From Thermobifida alba (GTDB taxonomy: Bacteria; Actinomycetota; Actinomycetes; Streptosporangiales; Streptosporangiaceae): a DNA stretch of 64,000 nucleotides. Below the pieces are notes generated by a model. That model was not told the DNA's origin. It saw nothing but the letters and a program-made list of their open reading frames with translations, and searched no databases. The DNA lies in contig NZ_CP051627.1 of the NCBI RefSeq assembly GCF_023208015.1, positions 1,736,001 to 1,800,000 of the forward strand, given 5' to 3'. Shown here piece after piece: positions 16,722 through 25,284 of the stretch (position 1 is the first letter of the stretch; each line of letters begins with the position of its first letter). The position numbers and the translations under genes were made by a program.

Positions 16722-17468
16722 ATGACCCCGCAGATCTGGGACGCCGAACTGTACGACACCCGTCACGCCTTCGTCGCCGCGCACGGGGCGGCGCTGCTCG
16801 ACCTGCTCGACGCCGCCCCCGGCGAACGGGTCCTGGACGCCGGGTGCGGCACCGGGGAGCACGTGGCGCGCCTGGCCGGGGCGGGCGTGGACGCGGTCGG
16901 GGTGGACGCCAGCCCCGAGATGGTCCGACGGGCCGCCGCACGCTTCCCCGGCCTGCGCTTCAGCGTCGCCGACCTGCGCGACCTGCCGTTCCGCGAGGAG
17001 TTCGACGCGGTGCTGAGCAACGCCACGCTGCACTGGGTGCCCGAGGCCGACCGCGTCGCCGCCCGCCTGCACACCGCGCTGCGCCCGGGCGGGCGCCTGG
17101 TCGCCGAGTTCGGCGGGGCGGGCAACATCTCCGCCATCGACACCGCGGCCCGCGCCCTGCGCGCCGACCACGGCCTGCCCGAGGCCGCCTCGCCCTGGTA
17201 CTTCCCCACCTCCGCCGAGTACGCGCGCGTGCTCCGAGGCGCCGGGTTCGAGGTGCGCGCCATCCGGCTGTTCGACCGTCCCACCCGCCTGACCGGCGAG
17301 GACGGACTGGCCCACTGGGTCCGCATGTTCGCCGCCCACCTGCTGGAGCACGTCGCCGACCCCGACGCGTTCCTCGCCGAACTGGACGAGCGCCTGCGCC
17401 CGGCGCTGTACCGGGACGGCTCCTGGTGGGCGGACTACCGGCGCCTGCGCGTGGTCGCGGTCCGCTGA
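16722..17468 (+). CDS. Trans-aconitate-methyltransferase-like SAM methyltransferase
   Basis: 248 residues. Motif I VLDAGCGTGEHVARLAGAG at about 38-56, acidic loop VGVDASPEM, then FSVADLRDLPF and the DAVLSNATLHWV motif III with the asparagine-aromatic pair typical of Tam-type enzymes, followed by LRPGGRLVAEFGG. The whole length and the C-terminal alpha region fit trans-aconitate 2-methyltransferase and related type 11 enzymes. Methylates a small carboxylate or unknown substrate in the cytoplasm. Faces the MocA dehydrogenase gene tail to tail with only 19 bases between. Confidence 0.82.
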   Translation: MTPQIWDAELYDTRHAFVAAHGAALLDLLDAAPGERVLDAGCGTGEHVARLAGAGVDAVGVDASPEMVRRAAARFPGLRFSVADLRDLPFREEFDAVLSNATLHWVPEADRVAARLHTALRPGGRLVAEFGGAGNISAIDTAARALRADHGLPEAASPWYFPTSAEYARVLRGAGFEVRAIRLFDRPTRLTGEDGLAHWVRMFAAHLLEHVADPDAFLAELDERLRPALYRDGSWWADYRRLRVVAVR

Positions 17469-17487
17469 GTGCGCCTCCTGCGCCGGG

Positions 17488-18492
17488 TCAGGCGGCGACG
17501 GTGTCGGCCGGGTAGACCACGCCCAGGCGTTCGCGCACCTCGTCCATGATCCGCGTGACGCGCAGGCTCTCCGCCCAGGGCATGAGCGGGCTCTCCAGTT
17601 CACCGGCGGCGATGCGGCGGGCGACCTCCTCGGCCTCGTGCTCGTAGCCGTTGGCGCGGTGCGGGAAGGCGTAGGCCTCCGGGGCGTGCCCGTCGCGGTG
17701 GAGTACGAAGTCGGTGGGGCACCACCAGCGCTCCAGCTCGATCCGGCCGCGGGTGCCGATCAGGGCGACCCGGTTGGGCAGCGGCGCGTCCAGCGAGCAG
17801 GCCAGCAGGCCGGTCACCCCGTCGCGGCTCTCCACCAGCACGGTGGTCTGGGCGTCGACCACCCCGTTGGGGGCCAGGCGGCCGCTCACGCCCACGACGG
17901 TCAGCTCACCCAGGAAGTGCGAGGCCAGCGCCACCGGGTAGACGCCCAGGTCCAGCAGGGCGCCGCCGCCGAGTTCCGGCGCCCACAGCCGGCTGGCCGG
18001 ATCGTAGGGCACGGCGTTGCCGAAGTTCGCGGTGAGCATCCGCAGCTCGCCGATGGCGCCGTCGGCGAGCAGGCGGCTGATCTGACGGCTCGCGGGAGCG
18101 AAGCGGGTCCACATGGCCTCCATGAGGAAACGCCCGTTGGCGCGGGCCGCCTCGATCATCTCGGTGGCCTCGCGGACGTTCATCGCCAGCGGCTTCTCGC
18201 ACAGGACGTGCTTGCCCGCCGCCAGGCAGGTCAGGGTGCCCGCGTGGTGGGCGGGGTGGGGGGTGGCGACGTAGACGACGTCCACCTCGGGGTCGGCGGC
18301 CAGGGCCTCCGCCCCGACGTGCCGGTTGGGGATGCCCCAGGTGTCGGCGAAGCGCGCGGCGGAGGCCTCGCTGCGCGAGCCGACCGCGGTGACGCGGGCG
18401 CCCCCGACCACGCGCAGCCCCTCCAGGAAGGCGTTGGCGATCCCGCCGGTCCCGAGCACACCCCACCGCAGCACACCGTTGTCCGTCGTCAT
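17488..18492 (-). CDS. Gfo/Idh/MocA-family NAD(P)-dependent dehydrogenase
   Basis: 334 residues from the ATG at 18490-18492; a GTG three codons upstream is in frame, but TAAAGT (18500-18505) lies seven bases before the ATG, which favours a leaderless ATG start. Rossmann motif WGVLGTGGIANAF near residue 9, the EKPLAMN motif with its catalytic lysine near 94, and the C-terminal sheet domain with GGGALLDLGVYPV near 165. Oxidises or reduces a sugar, inositol or trans-dihydrodiol-type substrate. No sugar operon is attached, so the substrate cannot be inferred. Confidence 0.87.
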   Translation of the reverse strand: MTTDNGVLRWGVLGTGGIANAFLEGLRVVGGARVTAVGSRSEASAARFADTWGIPNRHVGAEALAADPEVDVVYVATPHPAHHAGTLTCLAAGKHVLCEKPLAMNVREATEMIEAARANGRFLMEAMWTRFAPASRQISRLLADGAIGELRMLTANFGNAVPYDPASRLWAPELGGGALLDLGVYPVALASHFLGELTVVGVSGRLAPNGVVDAQTTVLVESRDGVTGLLACSLDAPLPNRVALIGTRGRIELERWWCPTDFVLHRDGHAPEAYAFPHRANGYEHEAEEVARRIAAGELESPLMPWAESLRVTRIMDEVRERLGVVYPADTVAA

Positions 18493-18543
18493 GGCGCCCA
18501 CTTTACTGAATCGGTTAAGGCGCCCGGGGCCGCGCGCCGGCGC

Positions 18544-20121
18544 TCACCCCTCCAGCAGTCCGGGGCGGCCGTCCTCGACGACGAAGGAGGCCCGGGTGGA
18601 GACGGGGGCGTTGGGCCTGGTCACGTACGGCACCACCCGGAAGTCGGTGAACCAGTGCTCGGGGGTGACCAGGCAGCGCACGTACCCGCGCTGCTCGTTG
18701 ACGAACCGCAGGTGCGGGTTGGCCTCCAGCAGCGCCCGGCCCTGCTCCCCCAGGTCCTGACCGTCGCGGCTGCTGCTGATCGAGGTGCCCACGAACTCGG
18801 TGCCCACGGTCGCGGAGTCGGGGTCGGCGTGGTCGGCCCTGAGTTCGGCCGCGTAGTTCTGGTGCCGGTCCCCGGTCACCACCACCAGGTTGCGCACCCC
18901 GCGCGAGGCGGCCTCGGCCAGCACCCGGTCGCGTTCGGCGACGTAGCCGTCCCAGGGGTCCAGCCACACCCGGGTGTCGGGTCCGGGGTCGGTGTCGGTC
19001 TGCGTCATCGGCACCTGGTTGCCCAGTACGTGCCAGCGGGCGGGGGAGGTGTCGAACCCCTGCAGCAGCCACTCGCGCTGCTCGGCGCCGAGCAGGGTGC
19101 GCTCGGGGGCGAACCGCTCGGGGCAGTCGGCGGACCGGCCGTCGCCGCACGGCTGGTCGTCACGGTACTGGCGGGTGTCGAGCATGGTGAGGTCGGCCAG
19201 CCGGCCCCAGGTGATCCTGCGGTGCAGTCCCATGGTGGGGCCGGCCGGCAGGGCGGAGCGGCGCAGCGGCAGGTTCTCGTAGTAGGCCTGGAACGCGGCC
19301 GAGCGGCGGGCCAGCGCCGCCTCGTCGGTGTCGGCGGCCCCCGCCCAGTTGTTCTTGACCTCGTGGTCGTCGAGAACGGCGACCCAGGGGAAGCGGGCGT
19401 GCGCCTCGCGCAGGTCGGGGTCGCTCTTGTAGAGGCCGTAGCGCGCCCGGTACTGCTCCAGCGTCACGGTTTCGACGGCCAGGTGGTCGGGGACCTCGAC
19501 CTGGCGGACCCGTCCGTGGACCGGGTACTCGTACAGGTAGTCGCCCAGGTGCACGACCAGGTCCAGTCCCTCCTCGGCCAGGTGGCGGTAGGCGGTGTAG
19601 TGGCCGTCGTCCCACCGCTGGCAGGAGACGAAGGCGAACCGCAGCATCGAGGGCTCGGCGCGCGGGTCCGGAGCGGTGCGGGTGCGTCCCACCGGGCTGA
19701 TCTCGCCCATCGCCCGGAACCGGTAGAAGTACTCGCGGTCCGGTTCCAGGCCGGTGATCTCGGGGTGGACCGAGTGCCCGAGTTCGGCCGAGGCCACGGC
19801 CTCGCCCCGGTGCACCACGGTGGTGAAGCGCTCGTCCGCGGCGACCTGGTAGGAGACGGTGACGTCGCGGTCGTCCATGCCGCCCCGGCCGTCGGGGGCG
19901 AGCGGGTCGGGGGCCAGGCGGGTCCACAGGACCACTCCGTCGGGGCGCGGATCGCCGGAGGCCACGCCCAGGGTGAAGGGGTAGGCGCGGGCGGAGGCGG
20001 GACGGGTCGACGGGACGGGGAACAGGCCACTCCCCAGGGCCACGGCGGCGGCCGAGGCGGCGCCGATGCCCAGGAAACGGCGTCGGGACGGCGAGACTGC
20101 GGGTGACGTGCGGCACACCAT
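18544..20121 (-). CDS. phoD: Alkaline phosphatase/phosphodiesterase PhoD, Tat-secreted
   Basis: 525 residues. Twin-arginine signal SRRRFLG at residues 12-18, hydrophobic stretch and cleavage near residue 45 (ASARA). PhoD N-terminal domain (FTLGVASGDPRPDGVVLWTRL) then the metallophosphatase domain with FAFVSCQRWDDG, HLGDYLYEYP, DDHEVKNNW, GNQVPM and VVTGDRHQNYA, which supply the Ca/Fe ligands. Releases phosphate from phosphodiesters such as teichoic acids outside the cell. A tandem GGTCACC repeat about 100-130 bases upstream resembles a PHO box, so PhoP control under phosphate limitation is expected. A 9-bp inverted repeat sits just before the start. Confidence 0.94.
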   Translation of the reverse strand: MVCRTSPAVSPSRRRFLGIGAASAAAVALGSGLFPVPSTRPASARAYPFTLGVASGDPRPDGVVLWTRLAPDPLAPDGRGGMDDRDVTVSYQVAADERFTTVVHRGEAVASAELGHSVHPEITGLEPDREYFYRFRAMGEISPVGRTRTAPDPRAEPSMLRFAFVSCQRWDDGHYTAYRHLAEEGLDLVVHLGDYLYEYPVHGRVRQVEVPDHLAVETVTLEQYRARYGLYKSDPDLREAHARFPWVAVLDDHEVKNNWAGAADTDEAALARRSAAFQAYYENLPLRRSALPAGPTMGLHRRITWGRLADLTMLDTRQYRDDQPCGDGRSADCPERFAPERTLLGAEQREWLLQGFDTSPARWHVLGNQVPMTQTDTDPGPDTRVWLDPWDGYVAERDRVLAEAASRGVRNLVVVTGDRHQNYAAELRADHADPDSATVGTEFVGTSISSSRDGQDLGEQGRALLEANPHLRFVNEQRGYVRCLVTPEHWFTDFRVVPYVTRPNAPVSTRASFVVEDGRPGLLEG

Positions 20122-20133
20122 CGAGACCCCATT

Positions 20134-20161
20134 ACAGAGAGTGACATTTACGACTCTCTGT
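20134..20161. promoter_or_regulatory. 9-bp perfect inverted repeat before phoD
   Basis: ACAGAGAGT, ten bases, ACTCTCTGT. The inner end is 12 bases from the phoD start codon, so it is either an operator or a hairpin in the 5' leader next to the ribosome site. Confidence 0.45.
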
Positions 20162-20219
20162 GCATGTTCCGTGACCGGACAGTCAGGAGTGTGCAGGACA
20201 ATCGACCGAGCAGGGAAAA

Positions 20220-20250
20220 TTTGGTGACCTTTGGTGACCGGTTGGCCACC
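20220..20250 (-). promoter_or_regulatory. PHO-box-like tandem repeat upstream of phoD
   Basis: Read on the phoD strand: GGTCACCAAA twice in exact tandem (20220-20239), preceded by a degenerate GGTGGCCAACC. GGTCACC differs from the GTTCACC unit of Streptomyces PHO boxes in one base, and 10-11 bp tandem spacing is as expected for PhoP. Confidence 0.65.
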
Positions 20251-20293
20251 GCCCCTCCCGTCGACACCTTTGCCGAACCGGTTAAGTCCCCCT

Positions 20294-20299
20294 TAGGAT
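20294..20299 (+). promoter_or_regulatory. -10 box TAGGAT
   Basis: Eight bases before the ATG of the aldo/keto reductase gene, which has no Shine-Dalgarno; likely leaderless. Confidence 0.4.
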
Positions 20300-20307
20300 C
20301 GCCAGTC

Positions 20308-21285
20308 ATGGAGACTCGTGTGCTCGGCAGAACCGGCAGGAACGTCGGCGTCGTGGGATTCGGCGCCTGGCAGATCGGCGACGCCTGGGGCGAGGTCAGC
20401 GAGACCGACGCCCTGGACGCGCTGCACGCCGCGGTGGACTCCGGCGTCACCTTCTTCGACACCGCCGACGTCTACGGGGACGGCCGCAGTGAACGCCTGG
20501 TGGGCCGCCTGCTCAAGGAGTACGACGGCCTGACCGTGGCCACGAAGATGGGCCGGCGCCTGCCGCAGTCCCCCGAGATCTACAACCCGGACAACTTCCG
20601 CGCCTGGAACGACCGCTCCCGGGCCAACCTCGGCGTGGACACCATCGACCTGGTCCAGCTGCACTGCCCGCCCTCGGCGGTCTACGCCGACGACGCCGTC
20701 TTCGACGCCCTGGACGACCTGGTCGAACAGCAGCGGATCGCCGCCTACGGCGTCAGCGTGGAGACCTGCGAGCAGGCCCTGGCCGCGATCAGCCGCCCCA
20801 ACGTGGCCAGCGTGCAGATCATCCTCAACGCCTTCCGCCTCAAGCCGCTGGACGAGGTGCTGCCCGCCGCCCGCCGGGCCGGGGTCGGCATCATCGCCCG
20901 GGTCCCGCTGGCCAGCGGGCTGCTGTCCGGCAAGTTCTCCGCCGACACCGCCTTCGCCGCCGACGACCACCGCGCCTTCAACCGCAACGGCGAGGCCTTC
21001 GACGTGGGCGAGACGTTCTCCGGCGTCGACTACGCCACCGGCCTGGCCGCGGTGGAGCGGCTGCGCCCCCTGGTCCCCGAGGGCGCGACCATGGCGCAGT
21101 TCGCCCTGCGGTGGATCCTCGACCAGCCGGGGGTGAGCGTGGTCATCCCGGGCGCCCGCAACGCCGCCCAGGCCCGCGGCAACGCCGCCGCGGCCGACCT
21201 GGCGCCGCTGCCCGAGGCCACGCACGCCCGGGTACGCGAGGTCTACGACGAGATGGTCCGCCCCCTGGTGCACCACCGCTGGTGA
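20308..21285 (+). CDS. Aldo/keto reductase
   Basis: 325 residues from ATG 20308 (METRVLGRTGRNVGVVGFG, the standard family start); the longer open frame to 20164 is not protein-like. Catalytic tetrad visible: Asp and Tyr in FFDTADVYGDG, Lys in VATKMG, His in DLVQLHCP. NADPH motif near the end in PGVSVVIPGARN. Cytoplasmic NADPH-dependent reduction of aldehydes or ketones, of the AKR11/AKR12-like group that includes YhdN/IolS-type proteins. Shares its upstream region with phoD on the other strand, so the PHO-like repeat could affect both. Confidence 0.88.
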   Translation: METRVLGRTGRNVGVVGFGAWQIGDAWGEVSETDALDALHAAVDSGVTFFDTADVYGDGRSERLVGRLLKEYDGLTVATKMGRRLPQSPEIYNPDNFRAWNDRSRANLGVDTIDLVQLHCPPSAVYADDAVFDALDDLVEQQRIAAYGVSVETCEQALAAISRPNVASVQIILNAFRLKPLDEVLPAARRAGVGIIARVPLASGLLSGKFSADTAFAADDHRAFNRNGEAFDVGETFSGVDYATGLAAVERLRPLVPEGATMAQFALRWILDQPGVSVVIPGARNAAQARGNAAAADLAPLPEATHARVREVYDEMVRPLVHHRW

Positions 21286-21308
21286 GGGTGCGGGCGCGCG
21301 TCCCGCCC

Positions 21309-22136
21309 TCACAGCAGGTCCTCCGGGTCGGGCGGCCCCTCGGGAAAGTTCTCGTACTCCTCGGGGTCGACCGACACCGACGGAACCGGAGAGGGCACCG
21401 GCGACACCGACGGCGAGGGCGAACCGCCCTGCGGCGACGGCTGGACCGGCGAGGTGCTCGGCGCCGGCGACGGCGAGTCCTGCGGCGAGGGCGAGGACAC
21501 CGACGGCGACACCGCCGGCGAGGGCGAGGGCCGGGCCTCGGGCGTCGGATAGACCTGCCGGTTCATGTACGCCAGGAGCAGGTAGAGCACCAGCAGCAGC
21601 GCCGCGACCAGCGCGGCCAGCGCCACCACCCCGGCCACCAGCCCCCGGTTGGACCCGCCGCCCGCGCCCGCGCCGCGCAGCGCCGCCACCCTGGCTGGCC
21701 AGGCCCAGCGGGACGTCGCCGGCCCGGCGGCGGACGCCCAGTGCGGCGTGTAGCGGGGACCGCCGCCCGCCGCCTCGGCCGGCACGGCCGCGGCGGCCAG
21801 GAACGCCTCCGCGGCGTCGGGCCGCCCGCCCTCCACCGCCACCCACACCACCGCGCCCGACAGGGTCGACGCCAGCACGCGCGGCCGTTTCCCCACGATC
21901 CCCACGCCGTCGACCACCGCGGCCCGGAACCGGTCCAGCACCGCCGGATCGGTGGCGGCGCCCGCGCTCAGCACCGCCACGCTGACCGGGGCGTCCGAAG
22001 CGTCGCGGGCCGCGTAGACCACGCCCTCCGGGCGCCGCGCCACCCGCTCCCGCAGCCGGTACGCGCCCACCCGGGGCGGATCAGTGTCCCGCAGAGCCTC
22101 TCGCGCCACCGCCGCGCCGTCCTCTCCCGAATCCAC
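21309..22136 (-). CDS. Single-pass membrane protein with kinase-like N-terminus and Pro/Ser-rich tail
   Basis: 275 residues from GTG 22134-22136. N-terminal segment (about 20-90) reads like a eukaryotic-type Ser/Thr kinase N-lobe, VGAYRLRERV then GVVYAARD and VSVAVL, but the glycine loop and the catalytic lysine are missing and no catalytic loop follows. One membrane helix at about 170-195 (GLVAGVVALAALVAALLLVL) and an extracellular tail of Pro-Ser repeats ending in an acidic EEYENFPEGPPDPEDLL. I cannot assign a function; a pseudokinase-derived sensor or wall-spanning protein is possible. Transcribed away from the MoxR operon. Confidence 0.6.
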   Translation of the reverse strand: MDSGEDGAAVAREALRDTDPPRVGAYRLRERVARRPEGVVYAARDASDAPVSVAVLSAGAATDPAVLDRFRAAVVDGVGIVGKRPRVLASTLSGAVVWVAVEGGRPDAAEAFLAAAAVPAEAAGGGPRYTPHWASAAGPATSRWAWPARVAALRGAGAGGGSNRGLVAGVVALAALVAALLLVLYLLLAYMNRQVYPTPEARPSPSPAVSPSVSSPSPQDSPSPAPSTSPVQPSPQGGSPSPSVSPVPSPVPSVSVDPEEYENFPEGPPDPEDLL

Positions 22137-22151
22137 CGCTGGTGCAGCGGG

Positions 22152-22157
22152 TAGTCT
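22152..22157 (+). promoter_or_regulatory. -10 box TAGTCT of the moxR operon
   Basis: In the divergent gap between the membrane protein and moxR; transcription would start near 22164, giving a 70-base leader. Confidence 0.4.
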
Positions 22158-22235
22158 CGCCGTTGCACGTCTTCAGCAGTCCAACGTACCCGCGCCGCAC
22201 GCGGGACCCAGCCCACGTCCGGGAGGCCACCGCCG

Positions 22236-23255
22236 ATGTCGTCGACCGCCGAGGACCCCACCGAGGCCACCGCCCTGCTGCACCGGGCGCTGCACGAGGT
22301 GTCCACCGTCATCGTCGGCCAGCAGGCCATGGTGGAGCGCACCCTCATCTGCCTCGTCGCCGGGGGGCACTGCCTGCTGGAGGGAGTGCCGGGGGTCGCC
22401 AAGACCCTGGCCGTCTCCACCCTCGCCTCCGTCGTCGGCGGTACCTTCAACCGCATCCAGTTCACCCCCGACCTGGTGCCCTCCGACATCATCGGCACCC
22501 GCATCTACCGGCCCTCCGCCGAGGCGTTCGACGTCGAACTGGGACCGGTCTTCGCCAACTTCGTGCTCGCCGACGAGATCAACCGCGCCCCCGCCAAGGT
22601 GCAGTCGGCGCTGCTGGAGGTCATGTCGGAGAAGCAGGTGTCCCTGGGCGGCACCACCTACCCGCTGCCCAGCCCGTTCATCGTCATCGCCACCCAGAAC
22701 CCGATCGAGTCGGAGGGCGTCTACCCGCTGCCCGAGGCCCAGCGCGACCGCTTCCTGATGCGGGTGCGGGTGGACCATCCGCGCGCGCACGAGGAGTTCG
22801 AGATCCTGCGCCGGATGAGCACCACCCCCCCGGTGCCCGAACGGGTCCTGGAACTGGACGACCTGGTGCGGATCCGGGAGCAGGCCCAGCAGGTGCAGGT
22901 CGACCAGCTCGTCGCCGACTACGTGGTACGCCTGGTCATGGCCACCCGGGAGCCCGCCGCCTACGGCCTGGCCCCCCTGCAGCACGTCGTCGAGGTCGGC
23001 GCCAGCCCCCGCGCCACCCTCGGCCTGGTCGCCGCCGCACGCGTCCTGGCGCTGCTGCGCGGCCGCGGCTACGTGCTGCCCGAGGACGTCCAGGCACTGG
23101 CCCACGACATCGTCACCCACCGGCTCGTCCTCACCTTCGACGCGCTCGCCGACGGCGTCACCGCCGCCTCCGTGGTCGACCAGGTCCTGGCAGCGGTCCC
23201 CCCGCCCCGCGTCATCTGGGACGACGCCCCCGAGTCCGCCCCGGCCCGCCCATGA
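22236..23255 (+). CDS. moxR: MoxR-family AAA+ ATPase
   Basis: 339 residues; ATG 22236 with GGGAGG nine bases upstream. Walker A EGVPGVAKT near 50, Walker B LADEINRAPAKVQSALLE near 107, sensor 1 FIVIATQNPIESEG near 150, arginine finger EAQRDRF near 168 and the C-terminal lid. MoxR proteins work as chaperone-like ATPases on VWA-domain partners; the two following genes (DUF58 and VWA) overlap it and each other by four bases, forming the classic MoxR operon linked to cell-envelope stress or maturation of enzyme complexes. Confidence 0.95.
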   Translation: MSSTAEDPTEATALLHRALHEVSTVIVGQQAMVERTLICLVAGGHCLLEGVPGVAKTLAVSTLASVVGGTFNRIQFTPDLVPSDIIGTRIYRPSAEAFDVELGPVFANFVLADEINRAPAKVQSALLEVMSEKQVSLGGTTYPLPSPFIVIATQNPIESEGVYPLPEAQRDRFLMRVRVDHPRAHEEFEILRRMSTTPPVPERVLELDDLVRIREQAQQVQVDQLVADYVVRLVMATREPAAYGLAPLQHVVEVGASPRATLGLVAAARVLALLRGRGYVLPEDVQALAHDIVTHRLVLTFDALADGVTAASVVDQVLAAVPPPRVIWDDAPESAPARP

Positions 23256-24220
23256 CCCCCGACGCCCGCCAGCAGGAGGCCCTGCGCCGCCTCACCCTCA
23301 CCGTGACCCGGCGGCTGCACGGCCTGCTGCACGGCGAACACCTCGGCCTGCACGCGGGCCCCGGCAGCGAACCCGGCGACGCCCGCGCCTACCAGCCCGG
23401 CCAGGACGACGTGCGGCACATGGACTGGGCGGTCACCGCCCGCACCACCCACCCGCACGTCCGCGACCTCGTCGCCGACCGGGAACTGCACACCTGGACC
23501 CTGCTGGACCTGTCGGCCAGCATGGACTTCGGCACCGCGTACAGCGAGAAGCGCGACGTCGCCATCGGCGTCCTGGCCGCCGTCACCCTGCTCACCCGGC
23601 GCGTCGGCGACCAGGGCGGCGCCCACCTGCTGCACCGGGGCCGCGTCCTGCGGTGGAACGCCCGGCCGGGGATGTCGACCGACCAGGTCGTGGCGGGCGC
23701 CCTAGGCCGCCTGGGGCGGGCCCCGGCCCCCCGCCCCGGCGAACCCGTGATGCGGCTGGCCGACGCCATCGCCGACCTGTCGCGCACCCGCCGCCGCCAC
23801 GGGCTGCGCGTGGTCGTCTCCGACTTCCTCGACACCCCGCCCGACTCCGTCCCCGACTGGCAGACGCCGCTGCGCCGGATGAGCGCCAACTGCCAGACCA
23901 TCGCCGTGGAGATCATCGATCCCCGGGAGCTCGACCTGCCCGCCATAGGATTGGTCGCGATGACCGATCCGGAGACCGGCCGCACCCGCCAGGTCCACCT
24001 GACCGAGAGGGTGCGTCAGCGCTACGCCCGCGCCGCCGCCGAACAGCGCGCCGCCATCGCCGCGGCCCTGCGCGCCTCGGGCGCGGCCCACCTGCGGCTG
24101 CGCACCGACCGCGACTGGGTCCGCGACATCGCGCAGTTCGTCGTCGCCCAGCGGCGCACCGCCCACCGCCTGGCCCGGCACACCGTGAGCCGGCCCACCA
24201 CGACAAGGACCGCACCGTGA
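23252..24220 (+). CDS. DUF58 protein
   Basis: 322 residues; ATG 23252 overlaps the moxR stop (ATGA). The DUF58 core lies at about 40-90 with YQPGQDDVRHMDWAVTARTTHPHVRD, followed by a VWA-like fold, LLDLSASMDFG with a DxSxS metal site near 92-96. No membrane segment. In MoxR operons this protein is a partner of the ATPase; its molecular task is not settled. Ends overlapping the VWA gene. Confidence 0.9.
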   Translation: MTPDARQQEALRRLTLTVTRRLHGLLHGEHLGLHAGPGSEPGDARAYQPGQDDVRHMDWAVTARTTHPHVRDLVADRELHTWTLLDLSASMDFGTAYSEKRDVAIGVLAAVTLLTRRVGDQGGAHLLHRGRVLRWNARPGMSTDQVVAGALGRLGRAPAPRPGEPVMRLADAIADLSRTRRRHGLRVVVSDFLDTPPDSVPDWQTPLRRMSANCQTIAVEIIDPRELDLPAIGLVAMTDPETGRTRQVHLTERVRQRYARAAAEQRAAIAAALRASGAAHLRLRTDRDWVRDIAQFVVAQRRTAHRLARHTVSRPTTTRTAP

Positions 24221-25197
24221 CCTTCCTGGCGCTCGCCCAGCTGTGGTGGCTGCTGGCCGTGGCAGCCCTCCTCGTCGCCTACCTGCTGGCCGTGGCAGCC
24301 CTCCTCGTCGCCTACCTGCTGGTGCAGCGCAGACGCGCCGCATACGCGCTGCGCTTCTCCAACCTGTCCCTGCTGGAGCGGGTCGCCCCGCGCGTGCCCG
24401 CCTGGCGCCGCCACGTCCCGGCCGCGCTGTTCCTGCTCGCCATCACCGTCCTGGTGCTGTCGCTGGCCCGGCCCGCCATGGACGTCCAGGTGCCCCGGGA
24501 ACGCGCCACCATCCTCGTCGCCATCGACGTCTCCCCCTCCATGGCCGCCACCGACGTCGCCCCCGACCGGCTCACCTCCGCCAAGGAGTCCGCGCAGGGC
24601 TTCATCGAGACCCTGCCGCCCCGCTTCAACGTGGGACTGGTGGCCTTCTCCTCGGTCGCCACCGTCGTGTCCTCGCCCACCCAGGACCACCAGGCGGTCG
24701 CCGACTCCATCGCGAACCTGACCATCTCCTCGGGCACCGCCATCGGCGAGGGGGTCTTCGCCTCCCTGCAGGCCATCCGCTCCTTCGACGAGGACGCCAC
24801 CACCGACCCGCCGCCCGCGGCCATCGTGCTGCTCTCCGACGGGGAGAACACCAGCGGACGCCCCGTGTTCGCCGCCGCCGACGAGGCCCGGGAGGCAGGC
24901 GTCCCGGTCTCCACCATCGCCTTCGGCACCGGGGTGTCGATCATCGAGATCGAGGGCCACTACGTGCCCGCCAACATCGACAAGGAGACCCTGGAGGAAC
25001 TCGCCGCCACCACCGGCGGCCGCTTCTACGAGGCCGAGTCCACCGGCGAGCTCAAGGACGTCTACTCCGACATCGGCTCCTCCCTGGGCACCGAGACCGT
25101 GCACGAGGAGGTCGTCGTCCAGTTCGTCGCCGCCGCCCTGGTGCTGGCCGCGGCGGCTGCGGCCTTCTCCCTGGCGTGGTCGCAGCGCCTCCCCTGA
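24217..25197 (+). CDS. VWA-domain membrane protein (BatA-like) with duplicated helix segment
   Basis: 326 residues; GTG 24217 overlaps the DUF58 stop, AAGGA at 24205-24209. Two N-terminal membrane segments (about 9-36 and 67-84), a VWA domain with MIDAS site DVSPSMA at Asp104, Ser106, Ser108, and a C-terminal helix at about 303-321. This is the BatA arrangement of MoxR operons. The first helix contains an exact 33-bp tandem duplication (24250-24315) that repeats 11 residues, making that hydrophobic run about 28 residues long instead of 17. Followed by a HAD gene with its own promoter. Confidence 0.9.
   Translation: MTFLALAQLWWLLAVAALLVAYLLAVAALLVAYLLVQRRRAAYALRFSNLSLLERVAPRVPAWRRHVPAALFLLAITVLVLSLARPAMDVQVPRERATILVAIDVSPSMAATDVAPDRLTSAKESAQGFIETLPPRFNVGLVAFSSVATVVSSPTQDHQAVADSIANLTISSGTAIGEGVFASLQAIRSFDEDATTDPPPAAIVLLSDGENTSGRPVFAAADEAREAGVPVSTIAFGTGVSIIEIEGHYVPANIDKETLEELAATTGGRFYEAESTGELKDVYSDIGSSLGTETVHEEVVVQFVAAALVLAAAAAAFSLAWSQRLP
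24250..24322 (+). repeat. 33-bp exact tandem duplication inside the VWA gene
   Basis: Two identical 33-base units (24250-24282, 24283-24315) and the first seven bases of a third. In frame; each unit encodes LLAVAALLVAY. Confidence 0.95.
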
Positions 25198-25234
25198 CGC
25201 CGAGTCCGATTCTCCGTCCGTCCCCGCAACCCGC

Positions 25235-25240
25235 TACCGT
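25235..25240 (+). promoter_or_regulatory. -10 box TACCGT
   Basis: Places the start of transcription near 25248, giving a leader of about 37 bases to the ATG at 25285. Confidence 0.35.
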
Positions 25241-25284
25241 GATTCCGTTTGCTCACCAGCACACACGGAAAAAGCCAAGGACCG

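Noticed and set aside
21361-21535. Repetitive GGCGA-type tract that looks like a short tandem repeat array
   Set aside because: It is the coding sequence of the Pro-Ser tail; units are irregular and there are no CRISPR-like spacers.
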